This document shows, in pieces, positions 1 to 8,066 of a stretch of 18,592 nucleotides of DNA. This DNA is from JAZLIT01 sp045617525. Its GTDB lineage: Bacteria > Bacillota > Bacilli > Bacillales_A > Planococcaceae. The notes beneath the pieces were generated by a model that was given only the letters and a program-made list of their open reading frames with translations, was not told where the DNA came from and made no database searches. Numbering within the stretch: the first letter of the stretch is position 1; every line of letters begins with the position of its first letter. The stretch spans positions 1-18,592 of the forward strand of contig JAZLIT010000022.1 of assembly GCA_045617525.1 (NCBI GenBank). The letters are read 5' to 3'. The translations under genes and the position numbers were made by a program.

Positions 1-1
1 T

Positions 2-85
2 TGTGTCCGTATTAGTCAAAATTTCGAAGGTATTAGTCAAATTTGTGGCCATATTAGTCAAAATTCGAATCTAATTAGTCAAAGT
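2..85. repeat. Four direct repeats at an exact 21-bp period (transposon-end-like)
   Basis: The 10-mer ATTAGTCAAA occurs without mismatch at 11-20, 32-41, 53-62 and 74-83, all in the same orientation, with starts exactly 21 bp apart. There is also a 42-bp higher-order period: TGTGTCCGTATTAGTCAAA (2-20) and TGTGGCCATATTAGTCAAA (44-62) match at 17 of 19 positions, and TTCGAA occurs in both units after the first motif. Even spacing of about two helical turns places all sites on one DNA face, as expected for cooperative protein binding. Tn7/Mu/IS21-type elements carry several transposase sites of roughly this length at their ends and often begin with TGT, so an element end near position 2 is my best reading. 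The array could extend left of the window, and a replication iteron or regulator array is possible. Confidence 0.6.
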
Positions 86-121
86 GAAAATATTTACTAA
101 ATAACAGTAAAAATCTTGTAT

Positions 122-172
122 CCTTTTTCTTGAGAAAGGCAGATTCCAATACTTCTAATGCCTAATCTGCCT
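122..172. repeat. Nested inverted repeats next to the direct-repeat array
   Basis: AGGCAGATT (137-145) and AATCTGCCT (164-172) form a perfect 9-bp inverted repeat around an 18-nt loop. A second small stem, CCTTT (122-126) with AAAGG (135-139), overlaps its left arm. There is no run of T after the stem on the plus strand and only a short one on the minus strand, so it is a poor terminator. The rest of 86-239 shows no gene. Confidence 0.4.
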
Positions 173-239
173 CAAAATTTGGGATGCAGTATAAACAGAC
201 TCAATCCCCGTAAATAACCTAAACTCCTGATGGAATTAA

Positions 240-413
240 GTTGCTCCGATTCGTTCTGTAAATGCGAAGACTTTTAAGGTGGCTACGGATGATTTAGGCA
301 CTTCGCCTTCAACAATCATTCGTCGATTTAAGGAATTAAATACTTCAAAGGTTATTAAAAGGAATGCATATGGATTTAGAAAGCATGAGGACTTTAAAGC
401 AAAATTTTATTAA
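240..413 (+). pseudogene. Internally deleted remnant of an ISL3-family transposase
   Basis: This is an open stretch of 57 codons without a start codon, entered straight after an in-frame TAA at 237-239 and ending in TAA at 411-413. The first part reads TFKVATDDLGTSPSTIIRRF, which resembles the helix-turn-helix that precedes the catalytic domain in ISL3 transposases. About five residues later it jumps to KVIKRNAYGFRKHEDFKAKF, which resembles the extreme C-terminal end of the same family (from memory, the usual form is close to KVIKRNAYGFR..EHFRAKIL). The whole DDE catalytic core that should lie between is missing, so this is a dead remnant with an internal in-frame deletion and no intact 5' end. 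Family assignment is from memory of the motifs and was not searched. No flanking inverted repeats of an ISL3 element were recognised. Confidence 0.65.
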
Positions 414-454
414 GTAAAGTATATAAACGCGCGGAAATTACCTTGGTTAGTGCT

Positions 455-670
455 CGTTGATTGGAGCGGTGGGGGGACCGCGACTTCTTGGGGATCAGGA
501 CGTGCGGAAAATCCACTAATTTTCTGCCTCCGTAAAGGCAGGGAATTAGTTAGTTGGAGCCGTGACCTAAAGAATTTAGGTAGGGAAGCTAAGAGCGCGC
601 TCGTCGTGAGCGCAACGCTTCCATGACCAGTCTCCTGCTGGCCCTCGGTCCACCGGAGCTCCAATCAACG
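455..670. repeat. Structured MITE-like intergenic repeat with inverted ends
   Basis: The element is bounded by a perfect 13-bp inverted repeat, CGTTGATTGGAGC at 455-467 and GCTCCAATCAACG at 658-670; with gaps the pairing continues to about 25 bp. Inside are further stems: 516-529 with 536-549 (14 bp with two mismatches), CCTAAA/TTTAGG at 566-571 and 575-580, and a two-part stem of GGAAGC (584-589) with GCTTCC (617-622) enclosing GCGCTC (597-602) and GAGCGC (608-613). It is more G+C-rich than its flanks. The ends and the inner GACTTCTTGGGGATCAG resemble a family of GTTGATTGGAGCGG-type intergenic repeats common in Bacillaceae, as I recall them. An 84-codon frame on the minus strand lies across it but is probably not a gene. 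Confidence 0.6.
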
Positions 671-681
671 CCTTTCGTGAG

Positions 682-720
682 AAAAGGTGTACTGAAATTA
701 ATGACTAATTTCAGTACACC
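682..720 (-). terminator. Intrinsic terminator of the pyr operon
   Basis: On the minus strand the 15-bp perfect stem 706-720/686-700 (GGTGTACTGAAATTA and its complement) closes a 5-nt loop and is followed by TTTTCTC. It lies 34 bp beyond the pyrE stop codon and is the only strong terminator after the pyr genes. The opposite strand has no T-run after the stem, so termination should be for minus-strand transcripts only. Confidence 0.85.
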
Positions 721-753
721 CCAACATTTGAAGTAGAACCTTCATTTAAAGTT

Positions 754-1383
754 TTATAGCTCGCCTGCTTTTAGCTTTGCGTGCCACTCTTTTAAAAATG
801 GGATTTGCTGGTCCTGCACTGCACCTGATTCTACTGCCGCTTCAATTAAGTAATCAAAATTAGTCAACGAAACATATTGAATGCCTGCTTCAGCAAATGC
901 ATCTTCTGCTTTTGGTAAATTGTATGTATAAACACATACGACACCTAGCACTTCACAGCCTGCTGCGCGTAATGCTTCTACAGCTACAATTGAAGAACCA
1001 CCTGTTGATACGATATCTTCAACAACAACTACTTTTTGTCCTGGCTCGTATTTACCTTCAATTTGCTTCCCGCGTCCATGCTCTTTTGCTTTTGAACGTA
1101 CATATACCATTGGCAATTCTAAAATATCAGAAACCCATGCAGCGTGAGGGATACCAGCTGTCGCTGTACCCGCTACTACTTCAGTACCCGGGAAAAACGC
1201 TTGGATGTTTTTCGCTAAACCGTTCGCTAATTGCTTACGAATTATCGGGTCAGAAATAGTTAAACGTGTATCACAGTAAATTGGGGACTTGATGCCTGAC
1301 GCCCAAGTGAAAAGGTCTGTTGGATTTAATTCAACGGCTCCAACTTGTAACATTGCGTGTGCGATTTCTTTTTGTAATGACAT
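754..1383 (-). CDS. pyrE: Orotate phosphoribosyltransferase
   Basis: PyrE transfers the phosphoribosyl group of PRPP to orotate, giving orotidine 5'-monophosphate, the fifth step of UMP synthesis; it is cytosolic. The 209-residue protein has the normal length for the Bacillus enzyme. Residues 119-130 (VVVEDIVSTGGS) are the type I phosphoribosyltransferase PRPP loop with its two acidic residues, and YVRSKAKEHGRGKQIEG (about 94-110) is the mobile catalytic loop of the family. The ATG start directly abuts the TAA of pyrF with no base between them. The ribosome site GGGAGGAAAA lies in the end of pyrF, so translation of the two is probably coupled. It is the last gene of the operon and is followed by a strong terminator. 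Confidence 0.97.
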   Translation of the reverse strand: MSLQKEIAHAMLQVGAVELNPTDLFTWASGIKSPIYCDTRLTISDPIIRKQLANGLAKNIQAFFPGTEVVAGTATAGIPHAAWVSDILELPMVYVRSKAKEHGRGKQIEGKYEPGQKVVVVEDIVSTGGSSIVAVEALRAAGCEVLGVVCVYTYNLPKAEDAFAEAGIQYVSLTNFDYLIEAAVESGAVQDQQIPFLKEWHAKLKAGEL

Positions 1384-2091
1384 TTATTTTTCCTCCCATA
1401 ATTCAAAAACATTTTTATATGCAGTCACTGGGTCCACTGCCCCTGTAACTGCACGGCCTACTACGATTAGCGAAGAGCCGTCCTTACGTGCCCCGTCTGG
1501 CGTTGCGATGCGCTTTTGATCATGCGTATCTCCACCTAGCATACGAATTCCCGGTGTTACACGTAGGAAATCTTCGCCACATGTTTCCGCGATTGCACGT
1601 GCCTCATGTACAGAACATACGACACCGTCTAGACCTGCTTGTTTAGACAAGCTTGCGTAGTGTAATACAGAATTCTGTAATGATAAATCGATGTGCTGCT
1701 CAGCTTTCATTTGTGCTTGGGTTGTTGAAGTTAATTGCGTTACTGCAATTAATTTTGCGCGCTCACATCCAGCTTGCGTACCTGCCTCAAGCCCCTCTAA
1801 AGCGCCCTCCATCATCGCCTTACCACCTGCTGCATGAACATTGACTAAATCAACGCCAAGTCGGGCTAATCCCTTCATTGCAGACTTCACTGTATTCGGA
1901 ATATCATGAAGTTTTAAGTCTAGGAAGATAGCATGCCCCTGTTCTTTTACTTTGCGTACGATATCCGGACCTTCCTGCATGTAAAGCTCCATACCAATTT
2001 TAACGAACAATTGCTCGTTAAACTGATTTAAAAAGTTAAACACTTCTTTTTCACCTGGAAAGTCTAGTGCAATTATTGGTTTATTGTTCAT
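1384..2091 (-). CDS. pyrF: Orotidine 5'-phosphate decarboxylase
   Basis: PyrF decarboxylates OMP to UMP, the last step of the de novo pathway, in the cytosol as a homodimeric TIM barrel. The signature LDLKLHDIPNT is present, with the catalytic Asp58-x-Lys60-x-x-Asp63 triad; an upstream Lys31 (VKIGMEL) fits the charged network of the family. The C-terminal phosphate-binding region reads IVVGRAVTGAVDP. Length (235 aa) is typical. The start ATG at 2091 lies one base after the pyrD stop (TAA-T-ATG), and its own TAA touches the pyrE start. This near-zero spacing suggests translational coupling and fixed expression ratios of the last genes. Confidence 0.97.
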   Translation of the reverse strand: MNNKPIIALDFPGEKEVFNFLNQFNEQLFVKIGMELYMQEGPDIVRKVKEQGHAIFLDLKLHDIPNTVKSAMKGLARLGVDLVNVHAAGGKAMMEGALEGLEAGTQAGCERAKLIAVTQLTSTTQAQMKAEQHIDLSLQNSVLHYASLSKQAGLDGVVCSVHEARAIAETCGEDFLRVTPGIRMLGGDTHDQKRIATPDGARKDGSSLIVVGRAVTGAVDPVTAYKNVFELWEEK

Positions 2092-2092
2092 A

Positions 2093-3004
2093 TTAACGGT
2101 GGCTCCTTCCGATAATTTCTGAGATATGGTCTACACCTAGCTCGTCTAACTTCCCTGGTAATGCCTCAATAATGTTCGGGCACACGAAATGATCCACAAA
2201 GTTTGCTGTTCCTACTGCAACGGCTGAAGCACCTGCTGACATGAAATCAATCACGTCTTGCGCATTCGATACGCCGCCCATACCGATAATCGGAATGTTC
2301 ACCGCTTTATACACTTCATATACCATACGAATTGCAACTGGTTTCACAGCTGGACCCGAAAGACCACCTGTACCATTCGCAATTACAGGCTTACCTGTGC
2401 GCTCATCTAAACGCATACCCACAAGTGTGTTAATCATTGTTATCCCGTCTGCACCGCCTGCTTCAACTGCTTTCGCAATATCCACAATACTTGTTACGTT
2501 CGGCGATAATTTTACATAAACAGGCACTTGCGATACAGCCTTCACTGCTGCCACAAGCTGACGTGCTGTTTCAGGATCTGTACCAAATTGAATACCACCG
2601 CATTTCACATTCGGACAAGAGATATTTAACTCAAGCGCTTTTACGTTTGGCGCAGTCGAAATACGACGTGCAACCTCTACATAATCTTCAGTTTCTGTAC
2701 CTGCTACATTGGCGATAATCGGTACATCATAGCCTTCTAAAAACTTCAGCTCTTCGTTCATAACTTTATGTAGGCCTGGATTTTGCAAACCGATTGCGTT
2801 CAACATTCCTGCAGCCGTTTCTGCTACACGAGGTGTTGGATTGCCACGACGTGTTTCCACTGTTGTGGCCTTAATCATGATGGCACCTAACTTTGATAGA
2901 TCATAAAGTTGTGCATATTCACGACCAAATCCGAAGCAGCCTGAAGCCGGCATAATTGGGTTTTTTAAATCTAATCCTGGAATCTCGATATTGATACGGC
3001 TCAT
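2093..3004 (-). CDS. pyrD: Dihydroorotate dehydrogenase 1B, catalytic subunit
   Basis: PyrD oxidises dihydroorotate to orotate with FMN; in the class 1B enzyme it works in a heterotetramer with PyrK, which passes electrons to NAD+. Residues 128-137 (ISCPNVKCGG) contain the class 1 catalytic cysteine, Cys130, and the neighbouring NTLVGMRLD and GMGGVSNAQD segments are FMN/substrate-binding regions of the TIM barrel. I chose the ATG at 3004 (MSRINIEIPGLDLKNPIMPA, 303 aa), which overlaps the pyrK stop by 4 nt (ATGA) and has AAAGGAG upstream. A frame open further upstream to 3118 would run through pyrK and has no family support. The protein has no membrane segment, as expected for a cytosolic 1B enzyme and unlike class 2. 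Confidence 0.96.
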   Translation of the reverse strand: MSRINIEIPGLDLKNPIMPASGCFGFGREYAQLYDLSKLGAIMIKATTVETRRGNPTPRVAETAAGMLNAIGLQNPGLHKVMNEELKFLEGYDVPIIANVAGTETEDYVEVARRISTAPNVKALELNISCPNVKCGGIQFGTDPETARQLVAAVKAVSQVPVYVKLSPNVTSIVDIAKAVEAGGADGITMINTLVGMRLDERTGKPVIANGTGGLSGPAVKPVAIRMVYEVYKAVNIPIIGMGGVSNAQDVIDFMSAGASAVAVGTANFVDHFVCPNIIEALPGKLDELGVDHISEIIGRSHR

Positions 3005-3774
3005 AGTGCCACAACTCCTTTCGGGAATACTGGCCCGTCTGAACATACTTTTACATATGATTTTTCTTGATTTTCTGTTGTATCGCAAACACAAGCAAAA
3101 CATGCACCGATGCCACACGCCATACGCTCTTCGAATGACATATAGCCCGGTTTATCTGTGTAGTAATTTTCTAAGGCACGTAGCATTGGTAATGGACCAC
3201 ATGAGTAGAAAAGATCGAATTCGGGTTTCACAGCGTCAAACACAGTTGTCACAAAGCCTTTTATGCCTTTCGTGCCATCGACTGTTGCGTAATGAGTTTC
3301 TCCTAAAGCCGCAAACTCTTCTTCATAAAAGCATACATCTTCTGATTGGAAGCCGAGTACGTGAATTGTTTTCACGCCGCGTGCATTTAACTGTTTTGAT
3401 AACTCGTGTAATGGCGGAACCCCGATACCACCACCTACTAGTAGAGCTGTTTGGCCAGGCTTGGCTGCTTCCACTGGGAAACCATTACCGATTGGGCCAA
3501 GTACATCCACTAGTTGGCCTTCACGATTTGTCGCAAGTACTTGTGTACCACGACCTTCTGCACGGTAGATCATTGTAAATTCATTTTTTTCCTTATCGAC
3601 GTTGGCAATACTAATTGGGCGGCGTAAAAGTGGCTCTTGCGAATCAGACACCTTTACATGGACAAACTGGCCAGGAGTCATTTCCTGAACCAGTTCCCCA
3701 TGAAGTGTCAATTCGAAAATGTTTTTCGCGATGAGCTGCTGTGCCACAACGGTCATTTTCTCTTGACGGATCAT
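3001..3774 (-). CDS. pyrK: Dihydroorotate dehydrogenase 1B, electron-transfer subunit
   Basis: PyrK carries FAD and a [2Fe-2S] cluster and transfers electrons from PyrD to NAD+. The N-terminal FAD domain shows LLRRPISIANV, and the nucleotide-binding part shows LLVGGGIGVPPL. The C-terminal cluster motif is C-x4-C-x2-C-x15-C at residues 220, 225, 228 and 244 (CGIGACFAC then C). The ATG at 3774 (MIRQEKMTVVAQQ, 257 aa) follows the carB stop by a single base and has GCGGAGG 12 nt upstream, a rather long spacing. A TTG four codons earlier would sit directly on that ribosome site and is less likely. It overlaps pyrD by 4 nt, which fits a 1:1 complex. Confidence 0.96.
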   Translation of the reverse strand: MIRQEKMTVVAQQLIAKNIFELTLHGELVQEMTPGQFVHVKVSDSQEPLLRRPISIANVDKEKNEFTMIYRAEGRGTQVLATNREGQLVDVLGPIGNGFPVEAAKPGQTALLVGGGIGVPPLHELSKQLNARGVKTIHVLGFQSEDVCFYEEEFAALGETHYATVDGTKGIKGFVTTVFDAVKPEFDLFYSCGPLPMLRALENYYTDKPGYMSFEERMACGIGACFACVCDTTENQEKSYVKVCSDGPVFPKGVVAL

Positions 3775-3775
3775 A

Positions 3776-6700
3776 TTAGTGTACAACCTCCGCTTTTGGC
3801 ATTGCTTCTGCTGTGAATGTCATCGATTCGATTACACGTAGCATTGCTTCTGCTGTATCTAATGAAGTCAAGCAAGGGATCCCATTTTCTACTGACTCAC
3901 GACGGATACGGAAGCCATCTCGTGCCGGTTGCTTGCCTTTTGTTAATGTATTTACGATTAATTGGGCTTCACCATTTTGAATAACATCAATAAGTGTTTT
4001 GCCTTTAGCTCCAATTTTTTCGATGATGTCTGTGCGTAGTCCTGCTGCTTCAAACGTTGTTGCAGTTCCTGCTGTCGCCATGATGCGGTAGCCGACTGTT
4101 GAAAAGCGTTTTGCAAGTGAGATTGCCTCATCTTTATCTTTATCAGATACAGTGAACAGTACAGTACCTTCTGTTTTAATTTCCATACCTGCAGCCACAA
4201 AGCCTTTATATAGCGCTTTTTCGTAGGTTGCATCTTTCCCCATTACTTCACCTGTTGATTTCATCTCAGGCCCTAATGTAATGTCTACACGACGTAATTT
4301 CGCGAATGAGAACACCGGTACTTTTACATAAACACCTGTTTTCTCTGGCGCTAATCCTGTTGGGTAGCCTTGCTCCACGATTGAAGTGCCTAAAATTGCT
4401 TTTGTCGCGATGTTTGCCATCGGGATATTCGTGATTTTCGATAAGAATGGCACTGTACGAGATGAACGAGGATTTACTTCGATTACGTAAATTTCGCCCT
4501 CACTTATTACATACTGAATGTTCATCAAACCAATGATGCCAAGTCCTTTTGCTAAACGTGTTGTGTAATCTACTAAAGTATCTTTTTGAGCGTCCGTTAA
4601 TTTTTGTGGTGGGTATACTGAGATTGAGTCACCAGAGTGAACCCCTGCGCGCTCAACATGCTCCATAATACCTGGGATTAATACATTTTCACCGTCGCAA
4701 ATTGCATCTACTTCGATTTCTTGTCCCGTTAAGTAACGATCCACTAATACCGGGTGATCTGGCGATGCCTCTACCGCATTTTCCATATAGTACGATAGAT
4801 CATCTAAGTTATAAACGATTTCCATCGCACGTCCACCAAGTACATAAGAAGGACGAACAAGTACTGGGAAGCCTAACTTCTCCCCGATTACTAATGCTTC
4901 TTCTTTTGATACTGCTGTTTCCCCTTGCGGCTGAGGGATTTTCATTTCTTGTAAAGCTGCTTCAAATTTATTACGGTTTTCTGCACGGTCGATATCTTCA
5001 ACTGTTGTACCTAGAATTTTCACACCATTTGCTACTAGCTTATCTGCTAGGTTAATCGCTGTTTGACCACCGAACTGTACAACTACGCCCATTGGCTGCT
5101 CTAGGTCGATGATATGCATTACATCTTCGATTGTTAATGGCTCAAAGTATAATTTATCTGAAATCGAGAAGTCCGTTGATACCGTTTCTGGATTTGAGTT
5201 GATAATAATTGCTTCATAACCAGCCTCTTGAATTGCCCATACAGAGTGAACTGTTGCATAGTCGAACTCAACCCCTTGACCGATACGGATTGGACCAGAG
5301 CCTAGTACGATTACCGATTCTTTTTCAGAACGAATAGATTCATTTTCTTCCTCGTACGTGCCGTAGAAGTATGGTGTGTTTGATTCGAACTCCGCTGCAC
5401 ATGTATCAACCATTTTATAAACCGGTACGATGCCGTTTTCTTTACGGTAGGCGTAGATTTCAGCTTCTGTTGACCCCCAAAGCTCAGCTATTTTTTTATC
5501 TGCGAAGCCTAGGCGTTTTGCTGTATATAGTACGTCTTTGTCGTTTTTATTTTCAGCGAGCGTTGTTTCCATTTTCACAATTTTCTCTAGCTTGTGAAGG
5601 AACCATAAGTCGATTGCTGACCATTCATGAATTGTTTGAATCGATACGCCGCGACGTAGCGCTTCTCCGATGAAGAATAAACGCTCATCCCCTGCTTTAC
5701 GGATACGTTTTTCAATCCATTTATCCGTTAACTCTTCAGGGTGCTTCATTTCGATGTGCACATGACCTGTTTCAAGGGAACGCACTGCTTTAAGAATTGC
5801 TTCCTCAAACGTACGGCCAAGCGCCATTACTTCACCAGTAGCTTTCATTTGTGTACCTAAGTTACGTTTTGCCGATTCGAATTTATCGAACGGCCAGCGT
5901 GGGATTTTCGCCACGATGTAGTCAAGTGCCGGCTCGAAACAAGCATATGTTGAGCCTGTAACTGGGTTTTTAATTTCGTCTAACGTAAGACCTACAGCTA
6001 TTTTTGCCGCTAATTTAGCAATCGGGTAACCTGTTGCTTTTGAAGCAAGGGCAGATGAGCGAGATACACGTGGGTTAACTTCGATTACATAGTATTGGAA
6101 GCTATGTGGATCAAGTGCTAACTGTACGTTACAGCCACCTTCTATTTTAAGTGCACGAATAATATCGAGTGAGATATTACGCAGCATTTGATTTTCACGG
6201 TCAGATAGTGTTTGTGTTGGAGCTACTACGATTGAATCCCCCGTGTGAATACCTACTGGATCGAAGTTTTCCATATTACACACTACGATTGCATTATCTT
6301 TAGAATCGCGCATCACTTCATATTCAATTTCTTTCATACCTGCGATTGATTTTTCAAGTAGACACTGCGTAACTGGTGAATATTTCAGACCTGATGTTAC
6401 AATTTCTTCTAATTCCTGATTGTTATTACAAATCCCGCCACCTGTACCACCTAGTGTGAAGGCTGGACGTACGATTACTGGGTAGCCGATACGTGCTACA
6501 AGTGCATATGCTTCTTCCATGTTATGAATAATGTCTGACTCTGGAACTGGAGCCCCTAGCTCATACATTAGATTACGGAATAAGTCGCGGTCTTCTGCTT
6601 TATGGATTGCGTCTAGCTTTGTGCCTAAAATTTCGATGTTTAGCTCATCAAGAATACCTGATTCATCAAGTTCAATTGCCATGTTCAGACCCGTTTGCCC

Positions 6701-6973
6701 ACCTAGTGTTGGCAGGATTGCGTCTGGACGTTCTTTACGTAAAATACGCGACACGAATTCTAGAGAAATTGGCTCGATGTATACTTTATCTGCGATTTCT
6801 GTGTCCGTCATAATTGTTGCTGGGTTCGAGTTAATTAAGATTACGCGGTAGCCCTCTTCTCTTAAAGAAAGACATGCTTGTGTACCTGCATAGTCAAACT
6901 CTGCTGCTTGTCCAATTACGATAGGACCTGATCCGATTACTAAAATTGAGTTTATATCTGTACGTTTAGGCAT
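3776..6973 (-). CDS. carB: Carbamoyl-phosphate synthase, large subunit
   Basis: CarB (PyrAB) makes carbamoyl phosphate from bicarbonate, ATP and ammonia delivered by CarA. The protein has the two homologous synthase halves of the family: an N-terminal half starting with ILVIGSGPIVIGQAAEFDYA and containing the ATP-grasp GGTGGG at 175-180, and a second half starting near residue 550 with the sister motif VIVLGSGPIRIGQGVEFDYA and RPSYVLGGRAM. About 130 residues at the end form the allosteric MGS-like domain. Using the ATG at 6973 (MPKRTDINSILVIGSG) gives 1065 aa, the size I recall for Bacillus PyrAB; AAGGAG lies 7 nt upstream. It overlaps carA by 8 nt. Placement inside the pyr operon indicates pyrimidine control rather than arginine control. 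Confidence 0.97.
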   Translation of the reverse strand: MPKRTDINSILVIGSGPIVIGQAAEFDYAGTQACLSLREEGYRVILINSNPATIMTDTEIADKVYIEPISLEFVSRILRKERPDAILPTLGGQTGLNMAIELDESGILDELNIEILGTKLDAIHKAEDRDLFRNLMYELGAPVPESDIIHNMEEAYALVARIGYPVIVRPAFTLGGTGGGICNNNQELEEIVTSGLKYSPVTQCLLEKSIAGMKEIEYEVMRDSKDNAIVVCNMENFDPVGIHTGDSIVVAPTQTLSDRENQMLRNISLDIIRALKIEGGCNVQLALDPHSFQYYVIEVNPRVSRSSALASKATGYPIAKLAAKIAVGLTLDEIKNPVTGSTYACFEPALDYIVAKIPRWPFDKFESAKRNLGTQMKATGEVMALGRTFEEAILKAVRSLETGHVHIEMKHPEELTDKWIEKRIRKAGDERLFFIGEALRRGVSIQTIHEWSAIDLWFLHKLEKIVKMETTLAENKNDKDVLYTAKRLGFADKKIAELWGSTEAEIYAYRKENGIVPVYKMVDTCAAEFESNTPYFYGTYEEENESIRSEKESVIVLGSGPIRIGQGVEFDYATVHSVWAIQEAGYEAIIINSNPETVSTDFSISDKLYFEPLTIEDVMHIIDLEQPMGVVVQFGGQTAINLADKLVANGVKILGTTVEDIDRAENRNKFEAALQEMKIPQPQGETAVSKEEALVIGEKLGFPVLVRPSYVLGGRAMEIVYNLDDLSYYMENAVEASPDHPVLVDRYLTGQEIEVDAICDGENVLIPGIMEHVERAGVHSGDSISVYPPQKLTDAQKDTLVDYTTRLAKGLGIIGLMNIQYVISEGEIYVIEVNPRSSRTVPFLSKITNIPMANIATKAILGTSIVEQGYPTGLAPEKTGVYVKVPVFSFAKLRRVDITLGPEMKSTGEVMGKDATYEKALYKGFVAAGMEIKTEGTVLFTVSDKDKDEAISLAKRFSTVGYRIMATAGTATTFEAAGLRTDIIEKIGAKGKTLIDVIQNGEAQLIVNTLTKGKQPARDGFRIRRESVENGIPCLTSLDTAEAMLRVIESMTFTAEAMPKAEVVH

Positions 6974-8066
6974 TTTGTTTCTCCTTTGCTGCTTCATTTT
7001 CCATCATTTCAATAAATTCATCGAATAAGTGATTTGAATCTTCAGGCCCTGGTGAAGCCTCTGGGTGATATTGAACTGTAAAAATCGGGAAGTTTTTGTG
7101 ACGAACACCTTCGCAAGTGCCGTCATTTAATGCTACATGCGTTAATTCTAAATCTGTATCTTTCAATGACTCAATGTCGATTACATAGCCATGGTTTTGA
7201 GATGTTAAATCTGTACGACCTGTGCGTAAATCTTTAACCGGGTGATTCCCGCCACGGTGACCAAATGGAAGCTTGAATGACTTTGCACCACAAGCAAGTG
7301 AGAATAATTGATGTCCTAGGCAAATACCGAACATTGGCACTTTTCCGATTAAATTTTTGATCGTTTCAATTCCCTCTGTTACTTCCTCAGGGTTACCAGG
7401 ACCGTTTGAAAGCATAATACCGTCTGGATGCCATGCTAAAATTTTCTCTGCTGATGTGTTATAAGGCACAACAAGTACATCACAATCACGTTTATTTAAT
7501 TCACGTAAAATCCCGTGCTTCATACCGAAATCAAGTACCACGACACGTTTGCCGCGACCTGGTGATGGATACGCTGCTTTTGGTGAAACTTCTTTTACGT
7601 GCTCTGTAATGAATGGCGTGTTTTGCAGTTCTGCTACGACTTCATCCACATTCACTTCAACATCTGCTTCAGTTAAAATCGCACGAACTACACCTTTTGA
7701 GCGAATGATGCGTGTTAATTTACGTGTGTCGATGCCTTCAATACCAGGAATATCTTGAGAAGCTAAATAGTCATGTAATGATGAATCCGAGCGCCAGTTT
7801 GATGGCTGATCTGCTAATTCACGTACAACAAAGCCGCGAATTGCTGGTGTAATTGATTCAAAGTCATCACGGTTAATGCCGTAATTTCCTACGAGAGGAT
7901 AAGTTAATGTTACGATTTGACCGTAAAATGATGGATCCGAAATTGTCTCTTGATAGCCTGTCATCCCTGTTGTAAATACAACTTCACCTTGTGAAGCGCG
8001 ATCCGAACCAAATGCCGTTCCTTTAAAAACCGTGCCATCTTCTAAAATTAAATTACGTTTTTTCAT
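6966..8066 (-). CDS. carA: Carbamoyl-phosphate synthase, small (glutaminase) subunit
   Basis: CarA (PyrAA) hydrolyses glutamine and channels ammonia to CarB. Residues 1-150 are the CarA-specific N-terminal domain (LILEDGTVFKGTAFG, GMTGYQETISDPSF). Residues 173-360 are the class I glutamine amidotransferase domain, with nucleophile Cys249 in FGICLGHQL and His334/Glu336 in QYHPEASPGP. All catalytic residues are present in a 366-residue protein of normal length. The start ATG shares one base with the pyrC stop (TAATG), so re-initiation by the same ribosome is plausible. Its 3' end overlaps carB by 8 nt, matching the 1:1 subunit ratio. Confidence 0.97.
   Translation of the reverse strand: MKKRNLILEDGTVFKGTAFGSDRASQGEVVFTTGMTGYQETISDPSFYGQIVTLTYPLVGNYGINRDDFESITPAIRGFVVRELADQPSNWRSDSSLHDYLASQDIPGIEGIDTRKLTRIIRSKGVVRAILTEADVEVNVDEVVAELQNTPFITEHVKEVSPKAAYPSPGRGKRVVVLDFGMKHGILRELNKRDCDVLVVPYNTSAEKILAWHPDGIMLSNGPGNPEEVTEGIETIKNLIGKVPMFGICLGHQLFSLACGAKSFKLPFGHRGGNHPVKDLRTGRTDLTSQNHGYVIDIESLKDTDLELTHVALNDGTCEGVRHKNFPIFTVQYHPEASPGPEDSNHLFDEFIEMMENEAAKEKQNA

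Noticed and set aside
2..85. The short repeats as a CRISPR array
   Set aside because: The repeated core is only 10 bp with 11-bp gaps, and the gaps are themselves repeated every 42 bp; CRISPR repeats are longer and their spacers are unrelated.
137..172. Inverted repeat as a transcription terminator
   Set aside because: The loop is 18 nt and there is no T-run after the stem on the plus strand; only a short TTTCT follows on the minus strand.
410..664. 84-residue minus-strand reading frame
   Set aside because: It lies across the hairpins of the 455-670 repeat, has proline/serine-rich content with no domain, and is explained by the G+C-rich repeat.
3005..3118. N-terminal extension of PyrD to 3118
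   Set aside because: The extra 38 residues read through the pyrK cluster region in another frame; the ATG at 3004 has AAAGGAG upstream and matches the family start.
2991..3578. 195-residue plus-strand frame opposite pyrK
   Set aside because: It is antisense to an intact pyrK with all cofactor motifs, and its composition (leucine/histidine/arginine-rich) is that of a complementary-strand shadow.
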